Both the position numbers and the translations under genes were made by a program. From positions 868,001 through 932,000 of the forward strand of contig OZ037916.1 of NCBI GenBank assembly GCA_964035575.1: 64,000 nucleotides of DNA, written 5' to 3'. The notes beneath the pieces are model-generated. The model did no database searches, had not been told where the DNA came from, and saw only the letters and a program-made list of their open reading frames with translations. The DNA is from Rhynchopus sp. YZ270_cl-10. Taxonomy: Eukaryota; Euglenozoa; Diplonemea; Diplonemida; Diplonemidae. Positions 54,151 to 63,265 of the stretch are shown in pieces. How positions within the stretch are numbered: the first letter of the stretch is position 1; each line of letters starts with the position of its first letter.

Positions 54151-54870
54151 ATGGCAACCATTGAGTACTTCCCCGAGTATGACTGCACTGAGAAGGTAAT
54201 TGAGGGTGCATTGAGCATTGCGTTGGTTACATACCTGGCACGCTACCGTTTGAACCCCACCTCCGCTGGGCTTGTTACAGCAGGGATGGCGATTGCTGGA
54301 GTGGTGGAGGGGGTGTGGCTGGCTACGCTTGCTTGGGGGATTCTGGCGATGGCTGTGGATGAGGTGACACGGAAGGTAGGAAAGGATTTGCTCCACGCTG
54401 GGGTGAAGATCCCGCTGTTTGCTGTGTGGGTGGGGTATGGGTTCAGCCCGCAGGCAGCCATGGCATTAACCGCGCTGTACGCTGTGGAGGGGGAGACCGC
54501 AGCGTGTGTCAGCATCTGGGGCTGCCTGGTGCGCAGCTGCATGGCGTCGGGGCCGAACTGCACCTCCTCGCTCCTCCCCGTCACGTTGCTGCTGGCAGAT
54601 GGCATTCCTTCTGTTGTGTCGTACATTTACCGTGGAGGGGATATGCCTCAGTCGGTGAAACAGCGTCTCTCTGCCGCCTGTGCAATTTTCAGTGTGTTTT
54701 TGATGCTGTTAGTGGCAGTAACCCACGCAGTGACGTCCACGTCGACACTCTCCTTCATGGCAGGCGGCTTTGTGCTGACTGCGCATGTGAACTCCCTCCT
54801 CCAGCAGAAGAAGTACTCCACAACGAACCTCTCCGCTCCAGAGCAGAATTTGATTAAAAAGGAGGCATAA
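54151..54870 (+). CDS. Multi-pass membrane protein, unrecognised
   Basis: 239 aa in one exon. ATG at 54151 follows a run of A. The N-terminus (ATIEYFPEYDCTEKVIEG) is followed by hydrophobic segments at about 18-35, 40-75, 85-125, 140-165, 175-200 and 205-225, so five or six TM passes are likely, with small residues (Ala, Gly, Val) common in them. The C-terminus ends in polar residues and KKEA, which resembles a dilysine ER-retrieval signal but with a final Ala, so retention is uncertain. No known family is recognised. No signal peptide is seen, as is usual for polytopic proteins. It is isolated, with no gene within 900 bp on either side. Confidence 0.75.
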   Translation: MATIEYFPEYDCTEKVIEGALSIALVTYLARYRLNPTSAGLVTAGMAIAGVVEGVWLATLAWGILAMAVDEVTRKVGKDLLHAGVKIPLFAVWVGYGFSPQAAMALTALYAVEGETAACVSIWGCLVRSCMASGPNCTSSLLPVTLLLADGIPSVVSYIYRGGDMPQSVKQRLSAACAIFSVFLMLLVAVTHAVTSTSTLSFMAGGFVLTAHVNSLLQQKKYSTTNLSAPEQNLIKKEA

Positions 54871-55073
54871 GTTAAGCGACGAAAAAAAAAAAAACAAAGA
54901 AAAGCAATACTCAGGCCGTGCCGTTAAATTGCAATAGGTCTCCTAGGCTGAAAGCCTCAGGCCGACAGAACAATGTAAGGGAAGTCGGCAACACTACATC
55001 GAGAGGCTTAGATACGAAGATACAAAAAAAGCAAAACCAAATAATGGTTGTTTTTCTGTTTTTTTATAAAATT

Positions 55074-55154
55074 CTACCTGAGTTTTGACCCCGCGTATAG
55101 GCATATACGGTCCTATACAGTCCAAAACTGTATGCGGGGCAAAAAATCAGGTGG
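55074..55154. mobile_element. Hairpin MITE, CCACCTGATTTTT family, diverged copy
   Basis: CTACCTGAGTTTTGACCCCG and its imperfect complement GGGGCAAAAAATCAGGTGG. GCATATACGGTCC inside also occurs in the 12750 copy. No clear target duplication. Confidence 0.65.
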
Positions 55155-55204
55155 AAAAGGTGCGTGGGGTGATAGGGGTGGATACAATATAATATGATCT
55201 CCCT

Positions 55205-55275
55205 CAAAAAAAAAAGGTAGAGCTCATCCTCGGGATACACTAAATACAGCCAAGTTTTCAAAAAAAAAAAAAAAA
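55205..55275 (+). repeat. A-tailed dispersed repeat family C, diverged
   Basis: AGAGCTCATCCTCGGGATAC, ACTAAATACAGCCAAG, TTTTC and a long A run. Confidence 0.6.
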
Positions 55276-55676
55276 TGATTTCTTCAAAAAAAGAAACTAC
55301 GATCTTTCCAAAAAATAAATGACGAATATTTAGACACTCCTTTTTGTCGTAACAATTTGTGTTCGTTTGAGAGACACAAGAGTGATCAATTTTTCCCCTT
55401 ATTTTTTTTTTTTTTTTTTTTTTGTGTCTGCGTCCGCCAATGTACGGTGAGGCGTTTGCACTTTCAACTTCTCTTTTTTAGTGACCTGACCAACAGATTA
55501 TCAACAAAATTAGAGCAAAAGAAGCTCTGAAAGAAAAAAAGGGGGAAGAAAAAAAAAAACTGTAGTTCAGCGTTGTGTAATCAGACCCACATTACACCGC
55601 TTTTCAGGTGGATTCTTTGATGATCTGCACAATATGGACCGCATTTTCCCCTCCTTTTCCCCCCCTCTTTTTATTA

Positions 55677-55713
55677 AAGATGAGTGCACGAGAGGTATTT
55701 TGCATCTTTCAAC
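55677..55713 (+). repeat. Stem-loop repeat family A, variant stem
   Basis: AAAGATGAGTGC-ACGAGAG-GTATTTTGCATCTTTCAAC. The heptaloop is exact; AAGATG/CATCTT pair; GTGC pairs with GTAT through G-U pairs. Confidence 0.65.
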
Positions 55714-55960
55714 TCGTTTTTGTGTTATTTTTAGTACAAACTTTGTGTGTTTTTGACGATTTTGTTTGCAATGTGTGTGCACAGTGAGGCACATTCATCT
55801 ACCCAACTTTTCTTTTGTTTTGTCACTATGCTGCAGAAGGAAAATGGCAAAAAAACAAAAAAAAAAAAAAAAAGGTAAGCGTGTGGGGGACTTCGGTTCA
55901 TCCCGTAAACCTTTTTTTTTTCCTTCTGTTTTTACTTTTTCTGTTCAGTTCTAAAAAAAA

Positions 55961-56036
55961 GCAAGGGTACATTTGTCGCACCCTCTTTGCTTTCTTTTCG
56001 TTTCATTTAAGAAAAGAAAGTATATGAAATAATTCC
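55961..56036 (+). repeat. Two-hairpin repeat family B
   Basis: GCAAGGGTACA...GCACCCTCTTTGC, then CTTTCTTTTC pairing perfectly with GAAAAGAAAG, then TATATGAAATAATTCC. The second stem differs wholly in sequence from that of 29463 yet pairs fully. Confidence 0.75.
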
Positions 56037-56133
56037 TTCTGTTTTTACTTTTTTTGTTCAGTTGTTCAGTCTAAAGACAAACACAAAAACCCAGAGTGCT
56101 GTAAATATTTTTTTTTTTGTCAAAATCCGTCAA

Positions 56134-56448
56134 GGGCTTAGTTATTTTTTTTTTTGGTACGCGTCCGCGCGCGCTCAAATTTTTGGAAATCCAAAAATAA
56201 AAAATAAAAAATAAAAAAAAATATGCCGGTGTGGTGTGCATAGAAAAGTATAAAAAAAAAAGTTGGAAAATTTCAACAATTTTTTTTTCCGAATATTTTT
56301 TTTTCGAAATTTTTTTTTTTGGGCACAACATTGATTTTGCAGCCAAAACAAGTTATTTTTTTTTGGTATTTTATTTTTTTTTGCGCGCGCGCGCTCAAAA
56401 TTTGAGGGGGGTCCCGGACGCGTACCAAAAAAAAAAATAACTAAGCCC
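56134..56448. mobile_element. 315-bp MITE with GGGCTTAGTTA ends, 3-bp target duplication (Harbinger-like)
   Basis: Left end GGGCTTAGTTATTTTT, T run, GGTACGCGTCCG is matched inverted at the right end. CAA lies outside both ends. Three-bp duplications and GGG-starting ends fit PIF/Harbinger MITEs. GCGCGCGCTCAAA occurs in both halves. Nothing is encoded. Confidence 0.7.
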
Positions 56449-58071
56449 CAAACACCAAAGAATTCTGGGATGGCAAAGGATATTTCCTAAGTTCCCAGGT
56501 ACAATTTTTCTCCCCCTTTCCAGATTTGTTCACCAGGTTTTCTAGTAGATAGTGTGTATACATGGATGCCCTCAGAAGTGCTTATTCATCTTTTCAATTT
56601 TTCTTGTTTTCTTGCTTCACCTTCCCCCTTTTAATATGTGGTTCGAGTGAGTGACTTTCCCCCCCATACCCCGTGGTAAGTGCTTAAATAACGTTGCCCC
56701 CTCCAAAAAAAAGGGGGGGTAAATTGCGATAACACGTATACCTTCTTTTTTCTTTTCGTTTGCGATAGCGCGTACAAAAAAGTATACGTGTTTATCGCAA
56801 TTTACCCAAAAAAAAACCCCCCCCCACTTAAAGTCACAATTGTACACCTTCCCCTTTTGCATTATCCCCTCTGGTATTATTCCTTTTTTCGACTTTGTTT
56901 TTTGTGCATTTTACTGCATTTTTCTGTTCCTACATTTAAAGTTGTTGTTTTTTTTTCTTGGTTTTTCAGAGCTTCACCGACATGTGTCAACAGTTCTGCA
57001 CACAATATGTTTTCTTTTTTGTACAAAATGAAAGGCGGGAGACCTGAAACCCTCTAAAGGGTTTCGCAGCATCCTTCAAAGCTTTCTCTCCTTTACGATG
57101 TGTGGGGCCAGACTTCGTGTTTGGCCATCTTTCAAGTGTTCCCTGTTTTTTCTTAAAGATGTGTGTGTTTGATCACTAATAGGGGTAATTCTTGCGCAGA
57201 ATATGGCCCCAAAGTCCGGGTGCTTGGATCCTGTGTGTGAAGTACGAGAGATACACATTCATCTTACAAGTCTTCTTATTGTGTGTGACACCTCTGCAGC
57301 ATACAGCCCTTGCCCACATTCGTAAGTCTGTGGGAGGGGAAACGCTGTGGATACAAATCCAAATGTGGCATGTCCTTTTTTTTAGGGTTGGTTTCCCGTT
57401 AATATTAAGGTTTTTGTGTGTTGTGTGTTATATTTTTTTTTGCGTTTTTATTTTTTGTCGCTAAAGGAGGTCTTGACGAGAGTGATACTAAAAAATACAG
57501 CAAGGATGCTAAAAAAGGCTCACTTTTTTTTTCGCTATGATAGAAACAAGATCACGGCATGGGTTTTTGCTTTTTTTTTAGCATTTTGTGTCGTTTTGTC
57601 ACTATTTTTTCCACCATTCATCACGTATGGCAAATGATAATTTTTTATGCGCCATTATGAGATCTCATAATACATTGTGATATTATACGAGCTGATGTTT
57701 TTCAGAGAAGATCACTATGCTAAACCCTAAATGAACAACAGGAAGCAATTACACAAAGTGACAAGACAAAGGTCTACACGCTCACTACCGTTCAATTTTT
57801 TTTTTTCCAAGAACGAAAAATACAAAAGGGAAGCAATTACAGAGTTTTTTCGATCAAAAAGTGCACAAAAAAAAAAAGGCCAAATTTTGAAGAAAATACA
57901 AAAATGACAAAATTCCTTCAGGATTTCCTTAAGAGCCGGACCCCCTACTTCCCCCCTTTTCCTTTTCCTTTTCCTTTTCCTTTTCTTAAAGGAAGTCAGT
58001 ACCCGAAGTGTTCTCTACGCACAAGGTGCTTCTTTCCCTTTCTATTTCTTTTCAACTTACCTTCCTTCACC
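56449..58071. other. Gene-free T-rich stretch with one hairpin MITE
   Basis: At 56717-56807 the arms GGGTAAATTGCGATAACACG and its complement form a near-perfect 26-bp hairpin. A diverged family A copy lies at about 57233-57268 (GTGTGAAGT-ACGAGAG-ATACACATTCATCTTAC). No gene. Confidence 0.5.
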
Positions 58072-58762
58072 CCCCCTGTAAGGGCAACCGTAGGTGAAGT
58101 AAGGTATAGTATTGAAATCGATGTGGGGGGGGGAAAGGGTCAATTTTACAAAACCAGATTTTGAGGAAAATTTTAGCTGAAAATGGGCCCCACGTATAAG
58201 CAACCGGGCTCATATTTCTCAAAATTTAAGTAGTCAAAAAATGGTCCAATTTTCGAGATTGACCCCACCACTGCACGGGCGGATCCCAAAAATGCAAATA
58301 AGGACCCTTTTTAATTTGTTCTCTTGAAATGTGTAATTTCATGTTTTCGCGAAAAAAATAGCAACTGATCCTAAACCCCCCTCCCAACTATTGTTTACAT
58401 ACAGCTATTGTTTACATATAATTATTCACAGCTATTATTTACATCCAATTACTATTTACATTCGAATTATTTATTTCCCCCACCCTTTTTTTGTGCCGGT
58501 TTTTTGTGACGGGGTGCGGATTCGTGACCCAAAACACAATTTTTTGGCATTTCCGGAATCTGTCCAGAAAGTGGTGGGGTCGATGTTGAAAATTGGACAA
58601 TTTTTTGACCACGTAAATTTTGGAAAATATGAGCCCGGTCACTAGGTGGGGCCCATTTTCGGCCAAAAATTTTCACAAAATCCGGGTTTGTAAAATTGAC
58701 CCTTCACCCACATCAATTTCAATACTATACCTCACTTCACCTTCGGTTACCCTACAGGGGAG
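58072..58762. mobile_element. Family F element with 245-bp inverted arms
   Basis: The left arm (58072-58318) and the right arm (58525-58762) are inverted copies: GGCAACCGTAGGTGAAG against CTTCACCTTCGGTTAC, GGGTCAATTTTACAAA, GACCCCACCACT. The spacer is made of TTTACAT-rich units. The single arm is what occurs in the intron at 52222-52852 and beside the satellite arrays. Nothing is encoded. Confidence 0.7.
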
Positions 58763-58784
58763 GTGTGGAAAATGTAAACAATAC

Positions 58785-58892
58785 ATGAGTGATAATTATT
58801 TACATGTACTATTTACATTTAAATTATTTACATGTACTATTTACATGCACGACTACTATTTACATAAAAATATGTAAACAATAGCTGTGAGG
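58785..58892. repeat. ATTTACATGTACT tandem repeats
   Basis: TATTTACATGTACTATTTAC units repeat irregularly; GTAAACAATAGCTGTGAGGG at the right is the inverted copy of sequence at 58378-58410, so the block pairs across the family F element. Confidence 0.6.
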
Positions 58893-58944
58893 GGGGTTTA
58901 CAAGGGTTGAAGGAAGGTGGTTGAAAACAACAGTAACAACAAGG

Positions 58945-59367
58945 ACAAGTAATTGCTAAGAAAAAACGGGGTGTGCTGTGGAACTCCGCACGATTTTCGA
59001 AAACACCGTAGCATCCTGGCGATTTGCTGGAGGTGCTGATGCGCCTGGTGTGATCGATGTGTTGTAGTCTGTGCATTCTGTGTTCCAACGACGACGACAA
59101 TGTGGGGAGCCTGTGGACAAAAACGATCTGGAACACGCCGAGCCTGCCGAGCCGACGTCCAACAACGCTATCGAGCAGATGGTGCTGGACGAAGAAGAGG
59201 ACTGCCCCCTTCTTGAACGTTTCAGATGCTGGCGTCCCAGTGGGTCTGGCAGCGTACGGAGAGCGTTAGCATACCTGCAGAAGAGCAGAATGCTGGGCGT
59301 GTTGTAGATTATTTCAGGATGGAGTTCCACATCACACCCCGTTTTTTTTCCGATAGCAATTACTTGT
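58945..59367. mobile_element. 423-bp element with ACAAGTAATTGCTA inverted ends and a small frame
   Basis: ACAAGTAATTGCTAAG, A run, CGGGGTGTGCTGTGGAACTC is matched inverted at the right with few changes. The interior on the plus strand keeps an open frame (about 59071-59307) reading VDKNDLEHAEPAEPTSNNA, then PLLERFRCW and SVRRALAYLQKS. I recognise no domain. It may be the remnant of a transposon gene joined at its ends. No clear target duplication. Confidence 0.6.
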
Positions 59368-60051
<684 letters not shown>

Positions 60052-60222
60052 CTGTAAAAAGGTGTGGGTGGTGTGGGTGTGGGTGGCGGTGGTGGCATGC
60101 TTTCCCCGACTGCTCTCCTCCATCCCGACCTTCATCTTCACCTGGTCCTGTTGAACACCGCCGTTTGTTTCTCCCCTCTCATATACCACTCTTATATCAC
60201 AGTGCATCCCCCCCAAAACACA

Positions 60223-61659
60223 ATGCTAAAGGCACTTCTTCGCACAGCATGTAGGGGTCGCAGAAGGCCGTTTTCACCTTCCATAGATACACAACGTGCC
60301 TCCTTTGCAACGCGTATGTCTCGAAGTGAGTCATGGAATGACCTAATGAAGCAGGAGATGAAGGATGCTGCGGACAGCGAAGCGAAGTTGGTTAAAGGTC
60401 GTGCATGGGCCAGTGTGGATCCATATCTTCCGGTGGTGAAGCAGAGGAGTCGGAGGCAGACGGCGGTGGCAACAACGTCAGCACCACCCCCCAACTCAAA
60501 GCTCGCATTCTTCAAGCCAAAGACACCCCAACAGACAGCAGTAGCAACGGTGGCAACTCCAGCAACACCCCCTGCCCCAGACAAGGAGCACGCAGTCATG
60601 GTCAAAGCAAAGCGTCAGGGGGAAACAACAACGATCTACAACCCTATGACCGCCTCAGCACCGCTTATGTCAACCGAAACGTCGGCACCGCCAGCGATCT
60701 TACGGAAGTCTGTTGCGATCACTTCTAAAGACTCTTCCTCCTCACTGAAAGAACGGAAAGTTGAGGAAGAAAAGCCCGAAAAGCGTGCCAAAGGAGGAAA
60801 GCGCGGCAGAAGACGTCGTCTCGTTGAGAGACGCCAGGACCGCACGCTTAGAACTCTGTCCGAAGCGGTTGCCACATTGGGTGGACGTCTTCCTGCTGTG
60901 GAATCCATTCGTACAGTCGTAAGAGAAGAGGTTTTGCAGGCAATTCTGCACAGTGATGCCCATCAAGACTCCTTTAACCATACCGACGAAAAGGATGAAA
61001 AGGATGATGAAGCGGACCACGAAATCGCACCAGGGCAAGATGGTGCCACGCTAGTCGAACTTCTCGAGGCTGAGCAGAGAAGACTATACGCAAGAGTTGA
61101 GTCTGCAACAGAGCATGTTGACTCAGATTATAAAGCGGAATTGATTGATCTAAGGTCAAAGTTTGGAAAGCAAAAGGATGCGTTAAAGGAGAAGTTTGAC
61201 GCAACAATGGAAACTTATGGGAAGAAATTGGCGAAGACGAAGAAGAAGAGGAGGGAGTTGTTGCTCAGACATATGCATGTTGTGCAGTCGTTGTTTGTTG
61301 AGCAGATGCAGCAGATCCATCTGGACTTTAAGGATGATTTATCACGTCTGGCGAGAACGCACAACCAGAGCGTAACAGAGGTGAAACAGACTGCAGATAA
61401 GAGTGCTCTGATCATCCAGGACATCGTTGCTAGGCAAGGCAAACGCAACCTAATGTACGGTGTCACCTTCGGGTTGATCACATTGCTTCTCTCCATCTCT
61501 ATCGTGCTGAACTACCTGCAGTGGGTCTTTGTGCGGATGAACGGTCGTACCTTCATCTTCAGTCAAGTGCTTTCCTACCTCACACAAAGCAGCAAGAAAA
61601 TCCCCGAGAGTGACGTACGCATGCAAGCGCAGTTGCGGATGATGGAAGGATTATGGTAA
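60223..61659 (+). CDS. Coiled-coil protein with one C-terminal TM and presequence-like N-terminus
   Basis: 478 aa from ATG 60223, preceded by CAAAACACA. The frame is open further upstream but that part is GTG-repeat derived. The N-terminus MLKALLRTACRGRRRPF is rich in Arg and hydrophobic residues and lacks acids for 20 residues, like a mitochondrial presequence. Residues about 60-180 are Ala/Thr/Pro-rich and likely disordered; 185-215 are strongly basic (KRAKGGKRGRRRRL). From about 220 to 410 runs a charged helical, coiled-coil-like region. A TM (MYGVTFGLITLLLSISIVL) lies at about 415-435, with a short tail. This layout suggests an organelle membrane protein facing a long coiled coil to one side; it resembles CCDC90/MCUR1-type proteins in order, which is a weak guess. 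A family A stem-loop lies 60 nt after the stop. Confidence 0.7.
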   Translation: MLKALLRTACRGRRRPFSPSIDTQRASFATRMSRSESWNDLMKQEMKDAADSEAKLVKGRAWASVDPYLPVVKQRSRRQTAVATTSAPPPNSKLAFFKPKTPQQTAVATVATPATPPAPDKEHAVMVKAKRQGETTTIYNPMTASAPLMSTETSAPPAILRKSVAITSKDSSSSLKERKVEEEKPEKRAKGGKRGRRRRLVERRQDRTLRTLSEAVATLGGRLPAVESIRTVVREEVLQAILHSDAHQDSFNHTDEKDEKDDEADHEIAPGQDGATLVELLEAEQRRLYARVESATEHVDSDYKAELIDLRSKFGKQKDALKEKFDATMETYGKKLAKTKKKRRELLLRHMHVVQSLFVEQMQQIHLDFKDDLSRLARTHNQSVTEVKQTADKSALIIQDIVARQGKRNLMYGVTFGLITLLLSISIVLNYLQWVFVRMNGRTFIFSQVLSYLTQSSKKIPESDVRMQAQLRMMEGLW

Positions 61660-61719
61660 AAAGTAGTGAAAGCCCTATTTACACTGAAAGGGGAGGGTTT
61701 TCTCAACGTTTTTTTTCTT

Positions 61720-61762
61720 AAGGTGGCTAAGCACAGAGAGGCTTGAGGGTCATCTTATAAAC
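61720..61762 (+). repeat. Stem-loop repeat family A just after a stop codon
   Basis: AAGGTGGCTAAGC-ACAGAGAG-GCTTGAGGGTCATCTTATAAAC. It starts 61 nt after the stop of the coiled-coil protein gene, so it would lie in its 3' UTR or at its 3' end. Confidence 0.7.
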
Positions 61763-61912
61763 TTTTCTTTTTGTTGTGTTTTGAGGCAAACTGCTTGATG
61801 GCTTTGGGATCTACGGGGCAATTTATTGATTGCACGGAGCCCTCCCTAACATTTTTCATACGTCTGTTTTTTTCTACACATTCTTTAGCACTTTTCGTTG
61901 TTTTTTTTTTAA

Positions 61913-61946
61913 AGGTACACTGTCACGAGAGGGCTTTGTATTTCAA
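61913..61946 (+). repeat. Stem-loop repeat family A, GTACA-stem subtype
   Basis: AAGGTACACTGTC-ACGAGAG-GGCTTTGTATTTCAAGACA, preceded by a T run. Confidence 0.65.
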
Positions 61947-62103
61947 GACAACTTTTTTTCCCCCGCGCACCCCCCTCCCTCCTGGGCGTATAGACAGAAC
62001 CAAATCCCTGAGAAGTATTCCTCAGGGGCTGGTTTACCTCTTTTCGGAGCGTTGTTTCAGTGCTTCACAAGATTTTTTTGTTTTGTATATTCCCCTTCTT
62101 CAT

Positions 62104-62145
62104 ATGGTGACTACGCTCGAGAGTCTAGACTTAGGTTCATCTTTA
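62104..62145 (+). repeat. Stem-loop repeat family A, variant
   Basis: ATGGTGACTACGCTCGAGAG-TCTAGACTTAGGTTCATCTTTAC. CGAGAG is kept; the right half is consensus. Confidence 0.6.
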
Positions 62146-62181
62146 CCCAACTGTTTTCTTCATATTTTGCAACTACTTTCA

Positions 62182-62216
62182 GATACTTTCAATTCTGTGA
62201 AAGTATATGAATCTAA
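62182..62216 (+). repeat. Second hairpin of repeat family B
   Basis: GATACTTTCAATTCTGTG, AAAGTATATGAATCTAAT. The TACTTT arm pairs with AAAGTA. The first hairpin is missing. Confidence 0.6.
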
Positions 62217-62749
62217 TCCTTCCAACGTTCATTTTTCTCTTTCAAAAGGTGAACAATTCAATACTCCAATGGAGAAAATTTTACTCGCCCCCTTCCCTGC
62301 AAAAATAGCAGCTCTCATTGAAAACTGGCAACACCTTTTGTTGTCTATACCATTTAAAAAAGTCTTTCAAAGGTTTTTGGTGAACAAAATGAGGCTTATA
62401 TTCTCATCTTGTCGACAAACTCTTTTAGCCAACTTTGCAGTGATTTTTCCCTACCACAGATCATCATCTGAGGTGAACACAAGGTATATACACGAAGCCC
62501 CCGCAACAGCGAAGCCCTTTTTGCCCCCCCTCCCAACAGCGGACTCCAGAATGCTCAAAAGTGTTCCCTCTATCCCGTCCGCGTTTCTCTCGAGAAGCAA
62601 TGTTGAATGTTAAGGGCAGAGTAGTCGTATCCAAGCTATTGAATATTAGGGGAGGGGGGGTCTGGGCTGGGAGGGAGGGTTTTTTGTTGCCTGAAATGAA
62701 GGAAATAGAAATCATTTTGAACACACTTTTTTTGCGGTTCTGGGGGCGC

Positions 62750-62890
62750 AAAAGGTGCGCAAGAAGTGCGAATCACCTCCCTTCAGCCACACTATTGGTG
62801 TGGCTGAAAGGGGGTGCTATTTTCTGCTATTCTGGGCATCTGGATTTTTTGGTGCGGCTGAAGGGAGGTGCTATTTGTGGCTACTTTCTG
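62750..62890 (-). repeat. GTGGCTGAAGG repeat, palindromic copies
   Basis: CACCTCCCTTCAGCCACACT, ATTGGTGTGGCTGAAAGGGG is a palindrome; a third GTGCGGCTGAAGGGAGGTG follows, and CTATTTTCTGCTATTCTGGG and CTACTTTCTGCTATTTTGGG are a direct repeat. On the minus strand it matches 2095-2140. Confidence 0.65.
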
Positions 62891-63265
62891 CTATTTTGGG
62901 GTCGTGGGAACACCAATCGGCCACATCCTCTCTCTTTCTTGTATGACGTATCTTCTAACCGATACTTAGCAAAAAAAAATGAAAACGCTCCCCACCGTTT
63001 TTTTTCCCCACTCAAAACAAAGAACTCCGTCACCCCACAAATCAAAAAAAAACCTTACAGAACAAAAATCGGGGATACAACTATACACAAAAAACACATT
63101 TTTTTCCTTTAGCATTTTCTCTCCTTCCGAATCTCTTTCCTCCCAAGCATACCCTATTTTGTTTGCGACGTGCCCTGGTGCCCACCAGGACTTCATCTTT
63201 GGGTCACCCCCTAATTCATCAAAATTTTACGTTTTTTTTTTCACCTTTGGTTTCATTTCTAGAAA

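Larger units (their letters stand above)
54871..56133. other. Gene-free stretch with repeats
   Basis: Hairpin MITE at 55074, family C at 55205, family A at 55677 and 55871, family B at 55961. Poly-T and poly-A runs fill the rest. Confidence 0.5.
61660..63265. other. Gene-free stretch with stem-loop repeats
   Basis: Family A copies at 61720, 61913 and 62104, half of a family B copy at 62182-62216 and the GTGGCTGAAGG repeat at 62750-62890. The open frame 61771-62613 (280 codons) overlaps four of these repeats, so it is chance, not a gene. The end of the stretch is pyrimidine-rich and finishes TTCATTTCTAG. Confidence 0.55.

Noticed and set aside
61771-62613. 280-codon open frame after the coiled-coil gene
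   Set aside because: It runs across three family A/B stem-loops and T runs; composition is Phe/Leu/Ser-rich as expected from T-rich DNA.
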